Shown: positions 1-7,598 of the stretch, piece after piece
Layout of the letters: the number at the start of each line of letters is the position of its first letter
How positions within the stretch are numbered: the stretch's first letter is position 1
Assembly: GCA_028289585.1 (NCBI GenBank)
Contig: JANQPI010000035.1
Location: forward strand, 94,717 to 158,716
Origin: Candidatus Zixiibacteriota bacterium
GTDB taxonomy: Bacteria; Zixibacteria; MSB-5A5; GN15; FEB-12
Reading direction: 5' to 3'
Length of the DNA: 64,000 nucleotides
Made by a program: the position numbers and the translations under genes
Notes under the pieces: generated by a model
Databases searched by the model: none
What the model was told of the DNA's origin: nothing
The model's input: the letters and a program-made list of their open reading frames with translations, nothing else

Positions 1-78
1 TTGGGCTGATGCCGTCGTGGCCGCGGTTACGGTCAGGGCGATTAACAGGGCTGTGCAGCGAATGAACATCTGACGCAT
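1..78 (-). CDS. Secreted protein, N-terminus only (cut by window edge)
   Basis: Reading the minus strand from an ATG at 78-76 gives 26 codons open to the window edge. The peptide is a textbook signal sequence: a short basic start (MRQMFIR), a hydrophobic core (TALLIALTV) and an Ala-Ser-Ala-Gln end typical of signal peptidase I cleavage. A strong Shine-Dalgarno sequence (GGAGGAG on the minus strand, about 82-90) sits at good distance from the ATG. The gene is divergent from the flagellar operon. The mature protein lies outside the window, so its function cannot be stated. It could equally be a periplasmic or outer-membrane protein. Confidence 0.7.
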   Translation of the reverse strand, partial: MRQMFIRCTALLIALTVTAATTASAQ

Positions 79-423
79 ACGTTCTCCTCCAAGCAACGGT
101 AGAAGCAAACAGCATGCACGGGTGGCTGCGAATGTACGGGCAGTCCGCAGACCCACAGTGTCCCCAACTACCGGCTTCAGAAAAAGATAGGCGACCTGCG
201 ACTATCATACAACGCCCGGATCGACTGCAGTTGGATGCATAGCGACCAGTCATTGGCGGGGGAAAGGAATTCCTCCAGTTCCGGTTACGGCTTCCGGTTC
301 GCCCGGAAGTCAACCTCGTTCCGGCGCCCGTGAAATCTCGTAAGTAGTTGTTATGCAGTGGGATATGGGTAGCGCGATGCCGTTGGCATGGGGCTGGCTA
401 TAGCTCTTCCTGGAGGACTGTGT
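79..423. other. Divergent intergenic region upstream of the flagellar operon
   Basis: This 345-base gene-free stretch lies between the minus-strand secreted-protein gene and flgF. It holds a perfect 7-bp inverted repeat (CTTCCGG at 291-297 and CCGGAAG at 303-309, 5-base loop) with no following T-tract, so it is not a clear terminator. A sigma54-like promoter sits at its right end (listed separately). I see no convincing gene or RNA in the rest. Confidence 0.6.
383..399 (+). promoter_or_regulatory. Candidate sigma54 (-24/-12) promoter of the flg operon
   Basis: TTGGCATG-GGGC-TGGCT matches the sigma54 consensus TGGCACG-N4-TTGCW with one mismatch in each box. The invariant GG (385-386) and GC (397-398) are exactly 10 bases apart. 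The predicted transcript start near 410 lies just ahead of the flgF Shine-Dalgarno sequence (GGAGG, 412-416). Sigma54 control of rod and hook genes is well known in several phyla. No enhancer-binding protein gene is in the window, so this is a sequence-match inference. Confidence 0.45.
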
Positions 424-1155
424 ATGATTGAAGGGATGCACCGATCGGCGGGTGGTATGCAGCCGCGGGTCAACAAGCAGGAAGCGATTGCCAATAACCT
501 CGCGAACGTGGGGACGGCCGGCTTCAAGAAAGACAAGCAGTTCGTTCGCGAACTGAATTCGGCTGAGCATCGGCAGCAGACGAAGAAAGCCGATTGGCAG
601 CAGCCACTGGCGGATAAGATCCAGGTCGACTTCGCGCCTGGTGTCTTTGATCGTACCGGTAATCCGCTGGATCTGGCAATCGATGGCGATGGCTTCTTCC
701 GCCTCCTCAACAACGATGGAGGAACCGTCCTCACCCGGTCGGGTAACTTCCAGGTCGATGGCAACGGCTTTCTCACCTATCCCGGTGGCTTCCAGGTGCT
801 CGGTACCGGTGGACCTATTGCGGTTGGCAGTGGTGTCGTCAAAGTCGCTTCGACCGGAGAGGTGTCTGTCGATGACATCGTTGTCGATACCATTACGCCG
901 GTCACCGTTCCCGATCTCTTTGAACTAGAGCGGTTAGGTGGCTCACTCTACGGCCTCCCCCAAGGGACTCAAGAGATCCCCGTCACCAACGCCACCATTC
1001 AACAAGGTTATCTCGAGCAGGCGAATGTTGATGTCGTTCACGAGATGGTCGACATGATCGCCACGTTGCGAGCTTACGAGGCAAATGCGAACGCCCTGCA
1101 GACTCAGGATGAGTCATTGGAGCATCTGTTCCAGCGGGTAGCCGGAGGCCGGTAG
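424..1155 (+). CDS. flgF: Flagellar proximal rod protein FlgF
   Basis: FlgF is a component of the proximal rod of the flagellar basal body, exported by the flagellar type III apparatus. The 243-residue product has the N-terminal rod/hook signature (ANNLANVGTAGFKK) and the C-terminal coiled-coil motif of the family (VDVVHEMVDMIATLRAYEAN). A central FlgE/F/G-like region includes PLDLAIDGDGFF. The start at 424 has GGAGG at 412-416 and begins MIEGM like the family; an in-frame ATG at 388 would overlap the promoter and add 12 atypical residues. The next gene, flgG, follows after 24 bases and is a clear paralogue, which is the usual flgF-flgG order. Confidence 0.93.
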   Translation: MIEGMHRSAGGMQPRVNKQEAIANNLANVGTAGFKKDKQFVRELNSAEHRQQTKKADWQQPLADKIQVDFAPGVFDRTGNPLDLAIDGDGFFRLLNNDGGTVLTRSGNFQVDGNGFLTYPGGFQVLGTGGPIAVGSGVVKVASTGEVSVDDIVVDTITPVTVPDLFELERLGGSLYGLPQGTQEIPVTNATIQQGYLEQANVDVVHEMVDMIATLRAYEANANALQTQDESLEHLFQRVAGGR

Positions 1156-1179
1156 GTCCCGGAAAGGACATAGGATAGT

Positions 1180-1968
1180 ATGATCAAAGCGATGCGTACC
1201 GCGGCGACTGGTATGTCTGCTCAGCAGATGAATGTCGACAACATCGCCAACAACCTCGCCAACGTGAACACGACCGGCTTTAAGAAGTCGAAGCTTGAGT
1301 TCCAGGACATCCTCTACCAGAATTACAAGCGGGCTGGTCAGGTTACGGCGATCGGGAGTGAAACGCCGGCTGGCCTTTCGATTGGTTACGGTACCCGCCC
1401 GTCGGCGACCGTTCGTTCGATGACGACCGGTGATCTTCAGCTGACCGGAAATCCGTTTGACCTGGCTATCGAGGGGGATGGCTTCTTCCAGGTACAACAG
1501 GCTGACGGAACGACAGCGTTTACCCGCGATGGTACGTTCAAAGTCAATGCTGACGGTCGACTGGTGACGAGCGAGGGATACTTCCTCATTCCCGATGTTA
1601 CGATCCCTGAGGATGCCACGTCGGTTGCGATTGGTCGTGATGGTACGGTGGCAGTACAGCAGTTCGGTCAGGACGGATCTACGACGGTCGGTCAGATCGA
1701 AATGGCACGCTTCATCAATCCCGCCGGTCTCACGGCGATCGGCCGGAACCTGTTGATCGAATCACCTGCCTCGGGAACACCGATTACTGATATCCCCGGG
1801 CAGGGTGGACTCGGCGAGATCAACCAGGGCTATCTCGAAATCTCGAACGTCTCAGTCGTTGATGAAATGGTCAACATGATCGTCGCCCAGCGGGCCTACG
1901 AGATGAACTCGAAGGCGATTCAAACTGCCGATGATATGTCGCAGATCGCCAACAATCTGAAGCGTTAG
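1180..1968 (+). CDS. flgG: Flagellar distal rod protein FlgG
   Basis: FlgG forms the distal rod that crosses the periplasm through the P and L rings. The product has 262 residues, the usual family length. It carries the N-terminal signature ANNLANVNTTGFKK, the conserved FDLAIEGDGFFQV segment and the C-terminal motif VDEMVNMIVAQRAYEMNSK. The ATG follows an AGGA-type ribosome site within the 24-base gap after flgF. The flgA gene starts 11 bases after the stop. Nothing is unusual for the family. Confidence 0.96.
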   Translation: MIKAMRTAATGMSAQQMNVDNIANNLANVNTTGFKKSKLEFQDILYQNYKRAGQVTAIGSETPAGLSIGYGTRPSATVRSMTTGDLQLTGNPFDLAIEGDGFFQVQQADGTTAFTRDGTFKVNADGRLVTSEGYFLIPDVTIPEDATSVAIGRDGTVAVQQFGQDGSTTVGQIEMARFINPAGLTAIGRNLLIESPASGTPITDIPGQGGLGEINQGYLEISNVSVVDEMVNMIVAQRAYEMNSKAIQTADDMSQIANNLKR

Positions 1969-1979
1969 GTGGTACGGTG

Positions 1980-2681
1980 ATGCGATTCATTCGACTCCTC
2001 CTTCCGCTTATGATTCTTGCTGTCGTCGGTCAGGCGAAGGTCACCGACGAAACGGTGAAGACTGCGGTGATGTCACTGTACGACCTCGATCCGATCTGGT
2101 TCGAGGTCGAGGTGCTCACCAATCAACTGGCGGATAGTGACGCGACCAGCCTGTCGCTGGAAGCGCTTACCGTGACAAGTGGTTCACCAACCGGCTTGAT
2201 ATCGTTCGTCGGAAGTGTTCAACCCTCAGATAACGACGCACCGGTTTCAGGACGAATTCAGGTTCGCATTCGCAAGTATGCTGAGGCCTGGATCCTCGAT
2301 CAGACAGTCAGCCGTCATCAGGATGTATCGACCGCGGCGCTGGCGTCTTCTCGAGTAGAGGTCACGAATCAGACGGATCGTCTGCTCGTCCCGGGCGACA
2401 ATCTTGCAGGACTGCGCTTTGCCCGCAACGCAGGTAAAGGGCAGCTCCTCTCAGCGCGACTCGTTGAGTTGATCCCGGATGTCGTGCGTGGTACTGAGGT
2501 CGCCATTCTGATCGAAGAACCCGGATTCACGGTCTCCGTACCCGGAGTGACTATCCAGGACGGAGCGTTTGGGACTGTGGTCAAAGTGCGCAACAAACAG
2601 TCCGGTCGCGTTATCGTTGGGTATCTGCGTGATGCTCAAACGGTAGTTCTGTCCGGATCACGTACAGGAGTAATGCCATGA
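1980..2681 (+). CDS. flgA: P-ring assembly chaperone FlgA
   Basis: FlgA is a periplasmic chaperone needed to assemble the FlgI P ring. The 233-residue product starts with a signal peptide (RFIRLLLPLMILAVVGQA). Its C-terminal half is SAF-like, with the typical run of paired short motifs (VPGDNLAGLRFARNAGKG, then GTEVAILIEEPGFTV and GTVVKVRNKQSGRVIVG). I chose the ATG at 1980, which is 7 bases after AGGTGG; a GTG at 1977 is also possible. The gene overlaps flgH by four bases (ATGA), suggesting translational coupling. The order flgG-flgA-flgH-flgI supports the call. Confidence 0.9.
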   Translation: MRFIRLLLPLMILAVVGQAKVTDETVKTAVMSLYDLDPIWFEVEVLTNQLADSDATSLSLEALTVTSGSPTGLISFVGSVQPSDNDAPVSGRIQVRIRKYAEAWILDQTVSRHQDVSTAALASSRVEVTNQTDRLLVPGDNLAGLRFARNAGKGQLLSARLVELIPDVVRGTEVAILIEEPGFTVSVPGVTIQDGAFGTVVKVRNKQSGRVIVGYLRDAQTVVLSGSRTGVMP

Positions 2682-3265
2682 GCTGGCGTCGCCTACTTAT
2701 CATCATCATCATTCTCCTGCTTCTGCCCTTCAGCCTGCCGGTCAAAGCACAGGACTTTGGTCGCAGTATGTCACTTTTCACCGACATCAAGGCTTCAGCG
2801 GTTGGCGACATTCTGACCGTACTCATCATCGAGAATAGCCGGGCCTCGACGACTGTCGAGGAGAAGACCGAAAAGACGCAGGATGCATCGACCTCCGGTG
2901 GTCCCGGTATCGGCACCTTGAGTTTCTTTCCCATGTTCGGAGCCGACGCTAAGTCGACCAGCAATCACGACGGCAAGGGCGAGAACCGGCGACAGGGCAC
3001 TGTCCGAGCGCAAATGACAGTCACGGTGGTCGACGTGCGTAACAACGGTGATCTGGTCATCGAAGGTACGCGCATAGTCAACGTCTCCGGCAATCGGGAG
3101 ACGATCACACTGACAGGAATCGTGCGACAGAAAGATGTCTCGGCAGATAACACGGTCGAGTCGTTCCGAATCGGCGATGCTGAAATTAGCTACACGGGCA
3201 AGGGGAATCTGCAAACGGCGTCCCGCCCGGGCATTTTCATGCGTCTGCTCAATTGGTTGTTCTAG
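2678..3265 (+). CDS. flgH: Flagellar L-ring protein FlgH (no lipobox cysteine)
   Basis: FlgH forms the outer-membrane L ring that acts as a bushing for the rod. The 195-residue product has a strong signal sequence (IIIIILLLLPFSLPVKAQ). It then shows the family features SLFTDIKASAVGDILTVLI near the mature N-terminus, a TVTVVDVRNNGDLVIEG core strand and GIVRQKDVSADNTV. Proteobacterial FlgH is normally a lipoprotein with a conserved Cys at the cleavage site. Here no cysteine occurs in the signal region, so cleavage by signal peptidase I after KAQ or KA is expected. The start overlaps flgA by ATGA. Confidence 0.94.
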   Translation: MSWRRLLIIIIILLLLPFSLPVKAQDFGRSMSLFTDIKASAVGDILTVLIIENSRASTTVEEKTEKTQDASTSGGPGIGTLSFFPMFGADAKSTSNHDGKGENRRQGTVRAQMTVTVVDVRNNGDLVIEGTRIVNVSGNRETITLTGIVRQKDVSADNTVESFRIGDAEISYTGKGNLQTASRPGIFMRLLNWLF

Positions 3266-3275
3266 GGAGTTTGCG

Positions 3276-4412
3276 ATGAATGGACTCATCACTTCCAAGA
3301 TGCTCAGTCCGCTGGGGTTGATCCTCGCTCTGTTCGTTTTGTCCGTCGTTGTTCCCGATACCGAAGCGGGCAAGGTTCGCATCAAGGACATCGCCGATTT
3401 TCATGATACCCAGGTATCCGACCTGATCGGCTACGGTCTGGTAATCGGTCTCGATGGTACCGGCGATGGCTCCGGATCGGAATTCACTCGCCGGTCGCTG
3501 GCCAACATGATGGAGCGGCTCGGACTCACCGTTGATGCTAACCAGGTTAAGGTAAAGAACATCGCTGCGGTCATGGTCACCGCCAAGCTGACCTCCGCTT
3601 TTGATGCTGGAGCGACCTTTGACGTGACCGTGTCGTCGATCGGTGATGCCTCATCGCTTCAGGGGGGTACCTTGCTGCTTACCCCGCTGTCAACGCCGGA
3701 TGGTGTCGTGCGCGCCACGGCTCAGGGCGCCGTTTCGATTGGGGGATTCAATGTCCAGGTCGACGACGGCAACCGAATCGTAAACAACTATACGCTTGTC
3801 GGTCGGGTGCCAAGTGGCGCACGAGTCACGCGACCGCTGGCTGCTGCCAATGGCTCATCGCAGTTAATCACATTAGCCCTGCGTTCTCCTGACCAGGTTA
3901 CCGCGTACCGTGTCGCCGCGACGATCAATCGGGTCTACGGTACAACGGCGATTGCTCAGGATGCCGCTTCGGTGCAACTGTCAATTCCCGACTCGCTGAA
4001 CTATCCGACGCTGCGGCCCAAGTTTCTTGCCGAGGTGGGGCAGCTTCGGATTCAACCAGACATGGCAGCCAAGGTGGTCATCAATGAGCGGACCGGAACA
4101 ATCGTTGCCGGACAGCATGTGACGATTGCGCCGGTCGCCATCGCCCATGGCACGATTACGGTTTCCATTCAGTCACGACCGGTAATCTCCCAGCCCGGTG
4201 CGTTTTCCGGTGGTGAAACGGTTGTGACAAGGGATCCGTCGATCTCGGTCGAGCAGGAGCTCGCCCGTGTAGTCGAGCTCAAGGAGTCAGTCTATCTCTC
4301 CGATGTTGCATCGGCGCTCAATCGCATTGGCGCCACCCCGCGCGATATTGTTGCCATCTTTCAGGCGATGAAAGAGGCCGGAGCGCTTCGAGCGGAACTG
4401 GTCATCATCTGA
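3276..4412 (+). CDS. flgI: Flagellar P-ring protein FlgI
   Basis: FlgI is the structural protein of the periplasmic P ring. The product has 378 residues, including a signal peptide (LGLILALFVLSVVVPDTEAG). It then shows the family hallmark VRIKDIADF, LIGYGLVIGLDGTGDG, and SIGDASSLQGGTLLLTPL. The start at 3276 has AGGGAG at 3264-3269; a longer open frame from 3135 runs through the end of flgH and adds an atypical basic extension. The stop overlaps the flgJ start (TGATG). The neighbours flgH and flgJ match standard flagellar gene order. Confidence 0.96.
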   Translation: MNGLITSKMLSPLGLILALFVLSVVVPDTEAGKVRIKDIADFHDTQVSDLIGYGLVIGLDGTGDGSGSEFTRRSLANMMERLGLTVDANQVKVKNIAAVMVTAKLTSAFDAGATFDVTVSSIGDASSLQGGTLLLTPLSTPDGVVRATAQGAVSIGGFNVQVDDGNRIVNNYTLVGRVPSGARVTRPLAAANGSSQLITLALRSPDQVTAYRVAATINRVYGTTAIAQDAASVQLSIPDSLNYPTLRPKFLAEVGQLRIQPDMAAKVVINERTGTIVAGQHVTIAPVAIAHGTITVSIQSRPVISQPGAFSGGETVVTRDPSISVEQELARVVELKESVYLSDVASALNRIGATPRDIVAIFQAMKEAGALRAELVII

Positions 4413-5329
4413 TGTCGGCACCAATTGACAAGAGCGCTGCGCTGTCGTTTGCGACTCCGGAATCACTGCAACGTCTGAAGTCGACTCCGACGGATTCGTT
4501 CGAGGCCGAAGCCCGTCGCTTGCAGAAGGCGACCAAGGAATTCGAGGCGTTCTTCTCGCACGCAATGTTGAAAGCAATGCGACAGACGGTCAAGTCCGTC
4601 GCTGCGGATGCCCCTGATAAGCAGAGTGGACTCGGGAAAGACGTCTTCACCGATCTCTTTGATATGGAACTCGCTAAGGGCATGTCCTCGGGCAAAGGCC
4701 GTTCGATTGGCGAGATGCTTTTCGATCAGATGCTCCCGACGATTCGCGCCCGGTACGGCATTGCCCCCGAACAGACGCCCCCGAACGGTCCGATTCCGAT
4801 GCCGTCCGGAACCGAGCATCGTCAGGTAGAGACGCGGAAGTCGATGCCACTACAGGTTGACCGCGGCGATGCGGCGCCATTCGACCTCCGACTGTCACAG
4901 CCAGGGACCAAAGATCCGATCTTCGATCGCTTTCGACCCTCGATCGAGGGGGCTGCCCTCCGGCACGGAATCGATCCGAATCTGCTGACGGCGGTTATTC
5001 GAGCCGAATCGTCGGGTGATCCCACCGCTGTCTCACCGAAGGGGGCCAAGGGACTCATGCAGCTGATCGACAGTACGGCTGCTGCGTATGGTGTAACCGA
5101 TTCATTCCACCCGCATGATAACATTATGGGTGGTGCTGCCTATCTGTCCGAGCTAATGGAGCGGTTCCCCAATCCGCGCCATGCTCTGGCAGCCTACAAT
5201 GCGGGGCCAACGGCCGTGCGTACCCACGGTGGCATACCTCCCTATCCCGAGACACAAGCGTACGTCGAACGCGTGATGGCCGATTGGGCGCGGTTGACGA
5301 CTAAAGGAGAGTCCGATGTCGGTCGATAG
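4412..5329 (+). CDS. flgJ: FlgJ: rod-binding domain fused to SLT-type lytic transglycosylase
   Basis: FlgJ is a rod-cap and peptidoglycan-clearing protein. Residues about 30-120 form the rod-binding domain (EFEAFFSHAMLKAMRQ, then GKGRSIGEMLFDQM). Residues about 165-295 are a soluble lytic transglycosylase domain: the putative catalytic Glu199 lies in AVIRAESSGDP, followed by GAKGLMQLIDSTAA and ALAAYNAGPTAV. The classical enterobacterial FlgJ carries a glucosaminidase (GH73) domain instead, so the hydrolytic module differs here. A variable linker sits at about 125-165. The gene overlaps flgI by one base and flgN by 14 bases. Confidence 0.9.
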   Translation: MSAPIDKSAALSFATPESLQRLKSTPTDSFEAEARRLQKATKEFEAFFSHAMLKAMRQTVKSVAADAPDKQSGLGKDVFTDLFDMELAKGMSSGKGRSIGEMLFDQMLPTIRARYGIAPEQTPPNGPIPMPSGTEHRQVETRKSMPLQVDRGDAAPFDLRLSQPGTKDPIFDRFRPSIEGAALRHGIDPNLLTAVIRAESSGDPTAVSPKGAKGLMQLIDSTAAAYGVTDSFHPHDNIMGGAAYLSELMERFPNPRHALAAYNAGPTAVRTHGGIPPYPETQAYVERVMADWARLTTKGESDVGR

Positions 5330-5852
5330 CCTCAATATCAATGTGAAGAGGACCGGTGTGGACCAGATTAATGGCCTGATCGCACTCATCAGCAAGGAAG
5401 CTGAGTTGTTTGAATCATTCCTGCATGAGCTTGAATCGCAGCGTAAGGCACTCGTTGCCAACGATGTCGATTACCTGACCGGCTGCACAGCACGCCAGCA
5501 GGAACTCCTGACTGCCAGTCGCGAACTGGCGCTTGAACGTGAACTCGTCGTTGCTCAAATCTCTGATTCGTACAACATGACAGGTGATCTCACGGTCTCG
5601 CGCCTTCTCAAACTCGCCAGCTACCAGCAGGCAGAGCAGTTGGTCTCGTTGCGAGAATTGATCCTGAGCTTGAATGACCAGATCGCCGACGTCCGCAACG
5701 CTAATGCGATGCTGATTAATCAGTCCCGACAATTCATCAGCGAAACGATGCTGGCTCTCTCTCGTCTTAACAGCCCGCCTGCCAACTACAATGCGAATGT
5801 GCAGACGGATTCGGAGACCAATCACGCGGTCGCTCTGGATCGGAGAGTCTGA
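5316..5852 (+). CDS. flgN: FlgN-family flagellar export chaperone
   Basis: FlgN-type chaperones hold the hook-filament junction proteins FlgK and FlgL before export. The 178-residue, mostly alpha-helical product has the FlgN pattern of a long amphipathic helix (LIALISKEAELFESFLHEL, then ESQRKALVANDVDYL) and a C-terminal helix that would bind substrate. It lies directly before flgK, the expected client, and starts within the end of flgJ with AAGGAGA upstream. The family is poorly conserved in sequence, so position carries much of the call. Confidence 0.75.
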   Translation: MSVDSLNINVKRTGVDQINGLIALISKEAELFESFLHELESQRKALVANDVDYLTGCTARQQELLTASRELALERELVVAQISDSYNMTGDLTVSRLLKLASYQQAEQLVSLRELILSLNDQIADVRNANAMLINQSRQFISETMLALSRLNSPPANYNANVQTDSETNHAVALDRRV

Positions 5853-5853
5853 T

Positions 5854-7245
5854 ATGCCGGGTCTGTTTCAATCATTGGAGATCGGGAAGCGCGCGCTCCT
5901 GAGTCATCAGGTCAACCTGCAGACGATCGGTCACAACATTGCCAACGTGAACACGCCCGGCTACAGCCGCCAGCGGGTTCGGATCAACAATTCGATGCCG
6001 GAGATCAACGCCAACGGCATCTACGGAACCGGCATCCAGGTCGATGACATTCGTCACGTCCGTGACCTCTTTCTTGGTCAGCAGTTTCAAGCGGCCAACA
6101 AGCAGCTCGGCGAGTGGGGATACAAGCGCAAGACTCTTTCCCAGGTCGAATCGATTATTAATGAGCCGACCGACACCGCGCTTAACCACTTACTCGACAC
6201 GTTCTGGGATTCATGGTCGGAGCTCGCGGTCAACTCAGATTCGAGCAATAATCGAAAGCTCGTCATCACTCAGGCGACACAGCTGGTCAACGGGCTCAAG
6301 CAGCGTGCACAACAGTTGACTCAGCTGCGCGACGCAACCGATCGTGATCTGGCCGCAATGACCGAACAGGTCAACGGCCTGACCGCAGAGATTGCCCAGC
6401 TGAACAAGCAAATCGCCGCCTCCGAACTCGGTGGCGACAACGCCAATGACCTTCGTGACCGCCGTGACCTCCTAACTGACGAACTCGCGTTGCTGGTCGA
6501 CGTCAATACGACCGAAAAAGAGAACGGTGCATCGATTGTCCGCATGGGAGGAATGGTCCTCGTCGATGCCGCCTCCTCGTTCGAAATTGGTGTCAATGTC
6601 GTCAACAAAAGCGGTGCGTCGACTCACGAGTTGGTTTGGAAGGGGACCGAGGTCAACCTGCGCAACATTTCGGGTCAGCTCGCTGGATTGACCGAATCCC
6701 GGGATGAGATCATCCCACGGCAACTGGCTCAACTCGATGAGCTGGCCAAAGCGATTGTCGAACAGGTCAACGCAATCCATTCGACTGGCTACACGCTCAA
6801 CGGATCGACCGGTATCAACTTTTTTGATCCGACGTTCACAACGGCGTCGACGATCCGCATCAATCAGGCGATTCTCAATGACTCCAACTACGTCATTGCA
6901 TCAGAGACACCTGATGGTGACAACCTGGCCGCACTGGCGTTGGCCGAACTGCGCGTGAAGCCGGTGCTCGCCGATGGTAGTCAGTCGATCAACGAATTCT
7001 ATAACGCCTTCGTCGGTGGACTCGGTGTTGAAGCCCGCGAGGCGATTTCCTTTGAAGAAAACTATCAACTGCTGAGACACCAGGTCGAGAACGCTCGTCA
7101 GTCGGTACAGGGAGTATCACTGGACGAAGAGATGGCTCAGATGGTCAAGTTTCAGCATGCGTACGATGCCGCCGCGCGCGTCATCACAACTATGGACGAG
7201 GCCTTGTCGACGGTCATCAACGGGATGGGTATCGTCGGCCGCTAA
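5854..7245 (+). CDS. flgK: Hook-filament junction protein FlgK (HAP1)
   Basis: FlgK joins hook and filament. The 463-residue product begins [15 protein letters not shown] and has the N-terminal signature [17 protein letters not shown] long coiled-coil region follows at about 150-230 ([14 protein letters not shown]). The C-terminus is the typical [24 protein letters not shown] then MDEALSTVI. The start at 5854 aligns with the family; an upstream in-frame ATG at 5791 lies inside flgN and gives an atypical extension. The gene follows flgN by one base and precedes csrA. Confidence 0.96.
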   Translation: MPGLFQSLEIGKRALLSHQVNLQTIGHNIANVNTPGYSRQRVRINNSMPEINANGIYGTGIQVDDIRHVRDLFLGQQFQAANKQLGEWGYKRKTLSQVESIINEPTDTALNHLLDTFWDSWSELAVNSDSSNNRKLVITQATQLVNGLKQRAQQLTQLRDATDRDLAAMTEQVNGLTAEIAQLNKQIAASELGGDNANDLRDRRDLLTDELALLVDVNTTEKENGASIVRMGGMVLVDAASSFEIGVNVVNKSGASTHELVWKGTEVNLRNISGQLAGLTESRDEIIPRQLAQLDELAKAIVEQVNAIHSTGYTLNGSTGINFFDPTFTTASTIRINQAILNDSNYVIASETPDGDNLAALALAELRVKPVLADGSQSINEFYNAFVGGLGVEAREAISFEENYQLLRHQVENARQSVQGVSLDEEMAQMVKFQHAYDAAARVITTMDEALSTVINGMGIVGR

Positions 7246-7280
7246 CGATTGCACATGGGCAGCGCACCACGGAGGGTAGC

Positions 7281-7592
7281 TTGCTTATTCTGACACGAAA
7301 ACTAGGCGAGTCGATAACGATCGGCGACGATATCCGAGTATCTGTACTTGGAATCCGAGGCCGTCAGGTTCGACTCGGAATCGATGCCCCCGACAACATC
7401 GTCGTGCATCGAGAAGAGATCTATGTCAAAATCCAGGAAGAGAATCGCCGCGCCTCGGATTCGTCGCGAGGGGACATCTTCGGTGTCGTTAAGGCACTCA
7501 AAGACAAAATGACCGGTGACAGCGACAAGGCGAACGATTCCGTTGTCGACTTCACTGATCGCAAACGACGGTCCGATACCAAGGACAAGTAG
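7281..7592 (+). CDS. csrA: CsrA RNA-binding global regulator with long C-terminal tail
   Basis: CsrA is a small dimeric protein that binds GGA-containing mRNA leaders and usually blocks translation. The start is TTG at 7281, preceded by GGAGGG (7271-7276); the product begins [12 protein letters not shown] as in nearly all CsrA proteins. Residues 1-55 cover the whole fold, including the RNA-contact region VRLGIDAP and VHREEIY. At 103 residues it is about 40 longer than typical; the extra part ([20 protein letters not shown] and a charged tail) has no known role. It lies between flgK and flgL, near fliW, whose product normally antagonises CsrA. Confidence 0.95.
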   Translation: MLILTRKLGESITIGDDIRVSVLGIRGRQVRLGIDAPDNIVVHREEIYVKIQEENRRASDSSRGDIFGVVKALKDKMTGDSDKANDSVVDFTDRKRRSDTKDK

Positions 7593-7598
7593 CGAACC

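Noticed and set aside
388-423. Earlier ATG for flgF
   Set aside because: It overlaps the sigma54-like promoter and adds 12 residues foreign to the family; the ATG at 424 has GGAGG at proper distance.
3135-3275. Upstream extension of flgI
   Set aside because: It runs through the end of flgH in another frame and gives a basic leader ahead of the true signal peptide.
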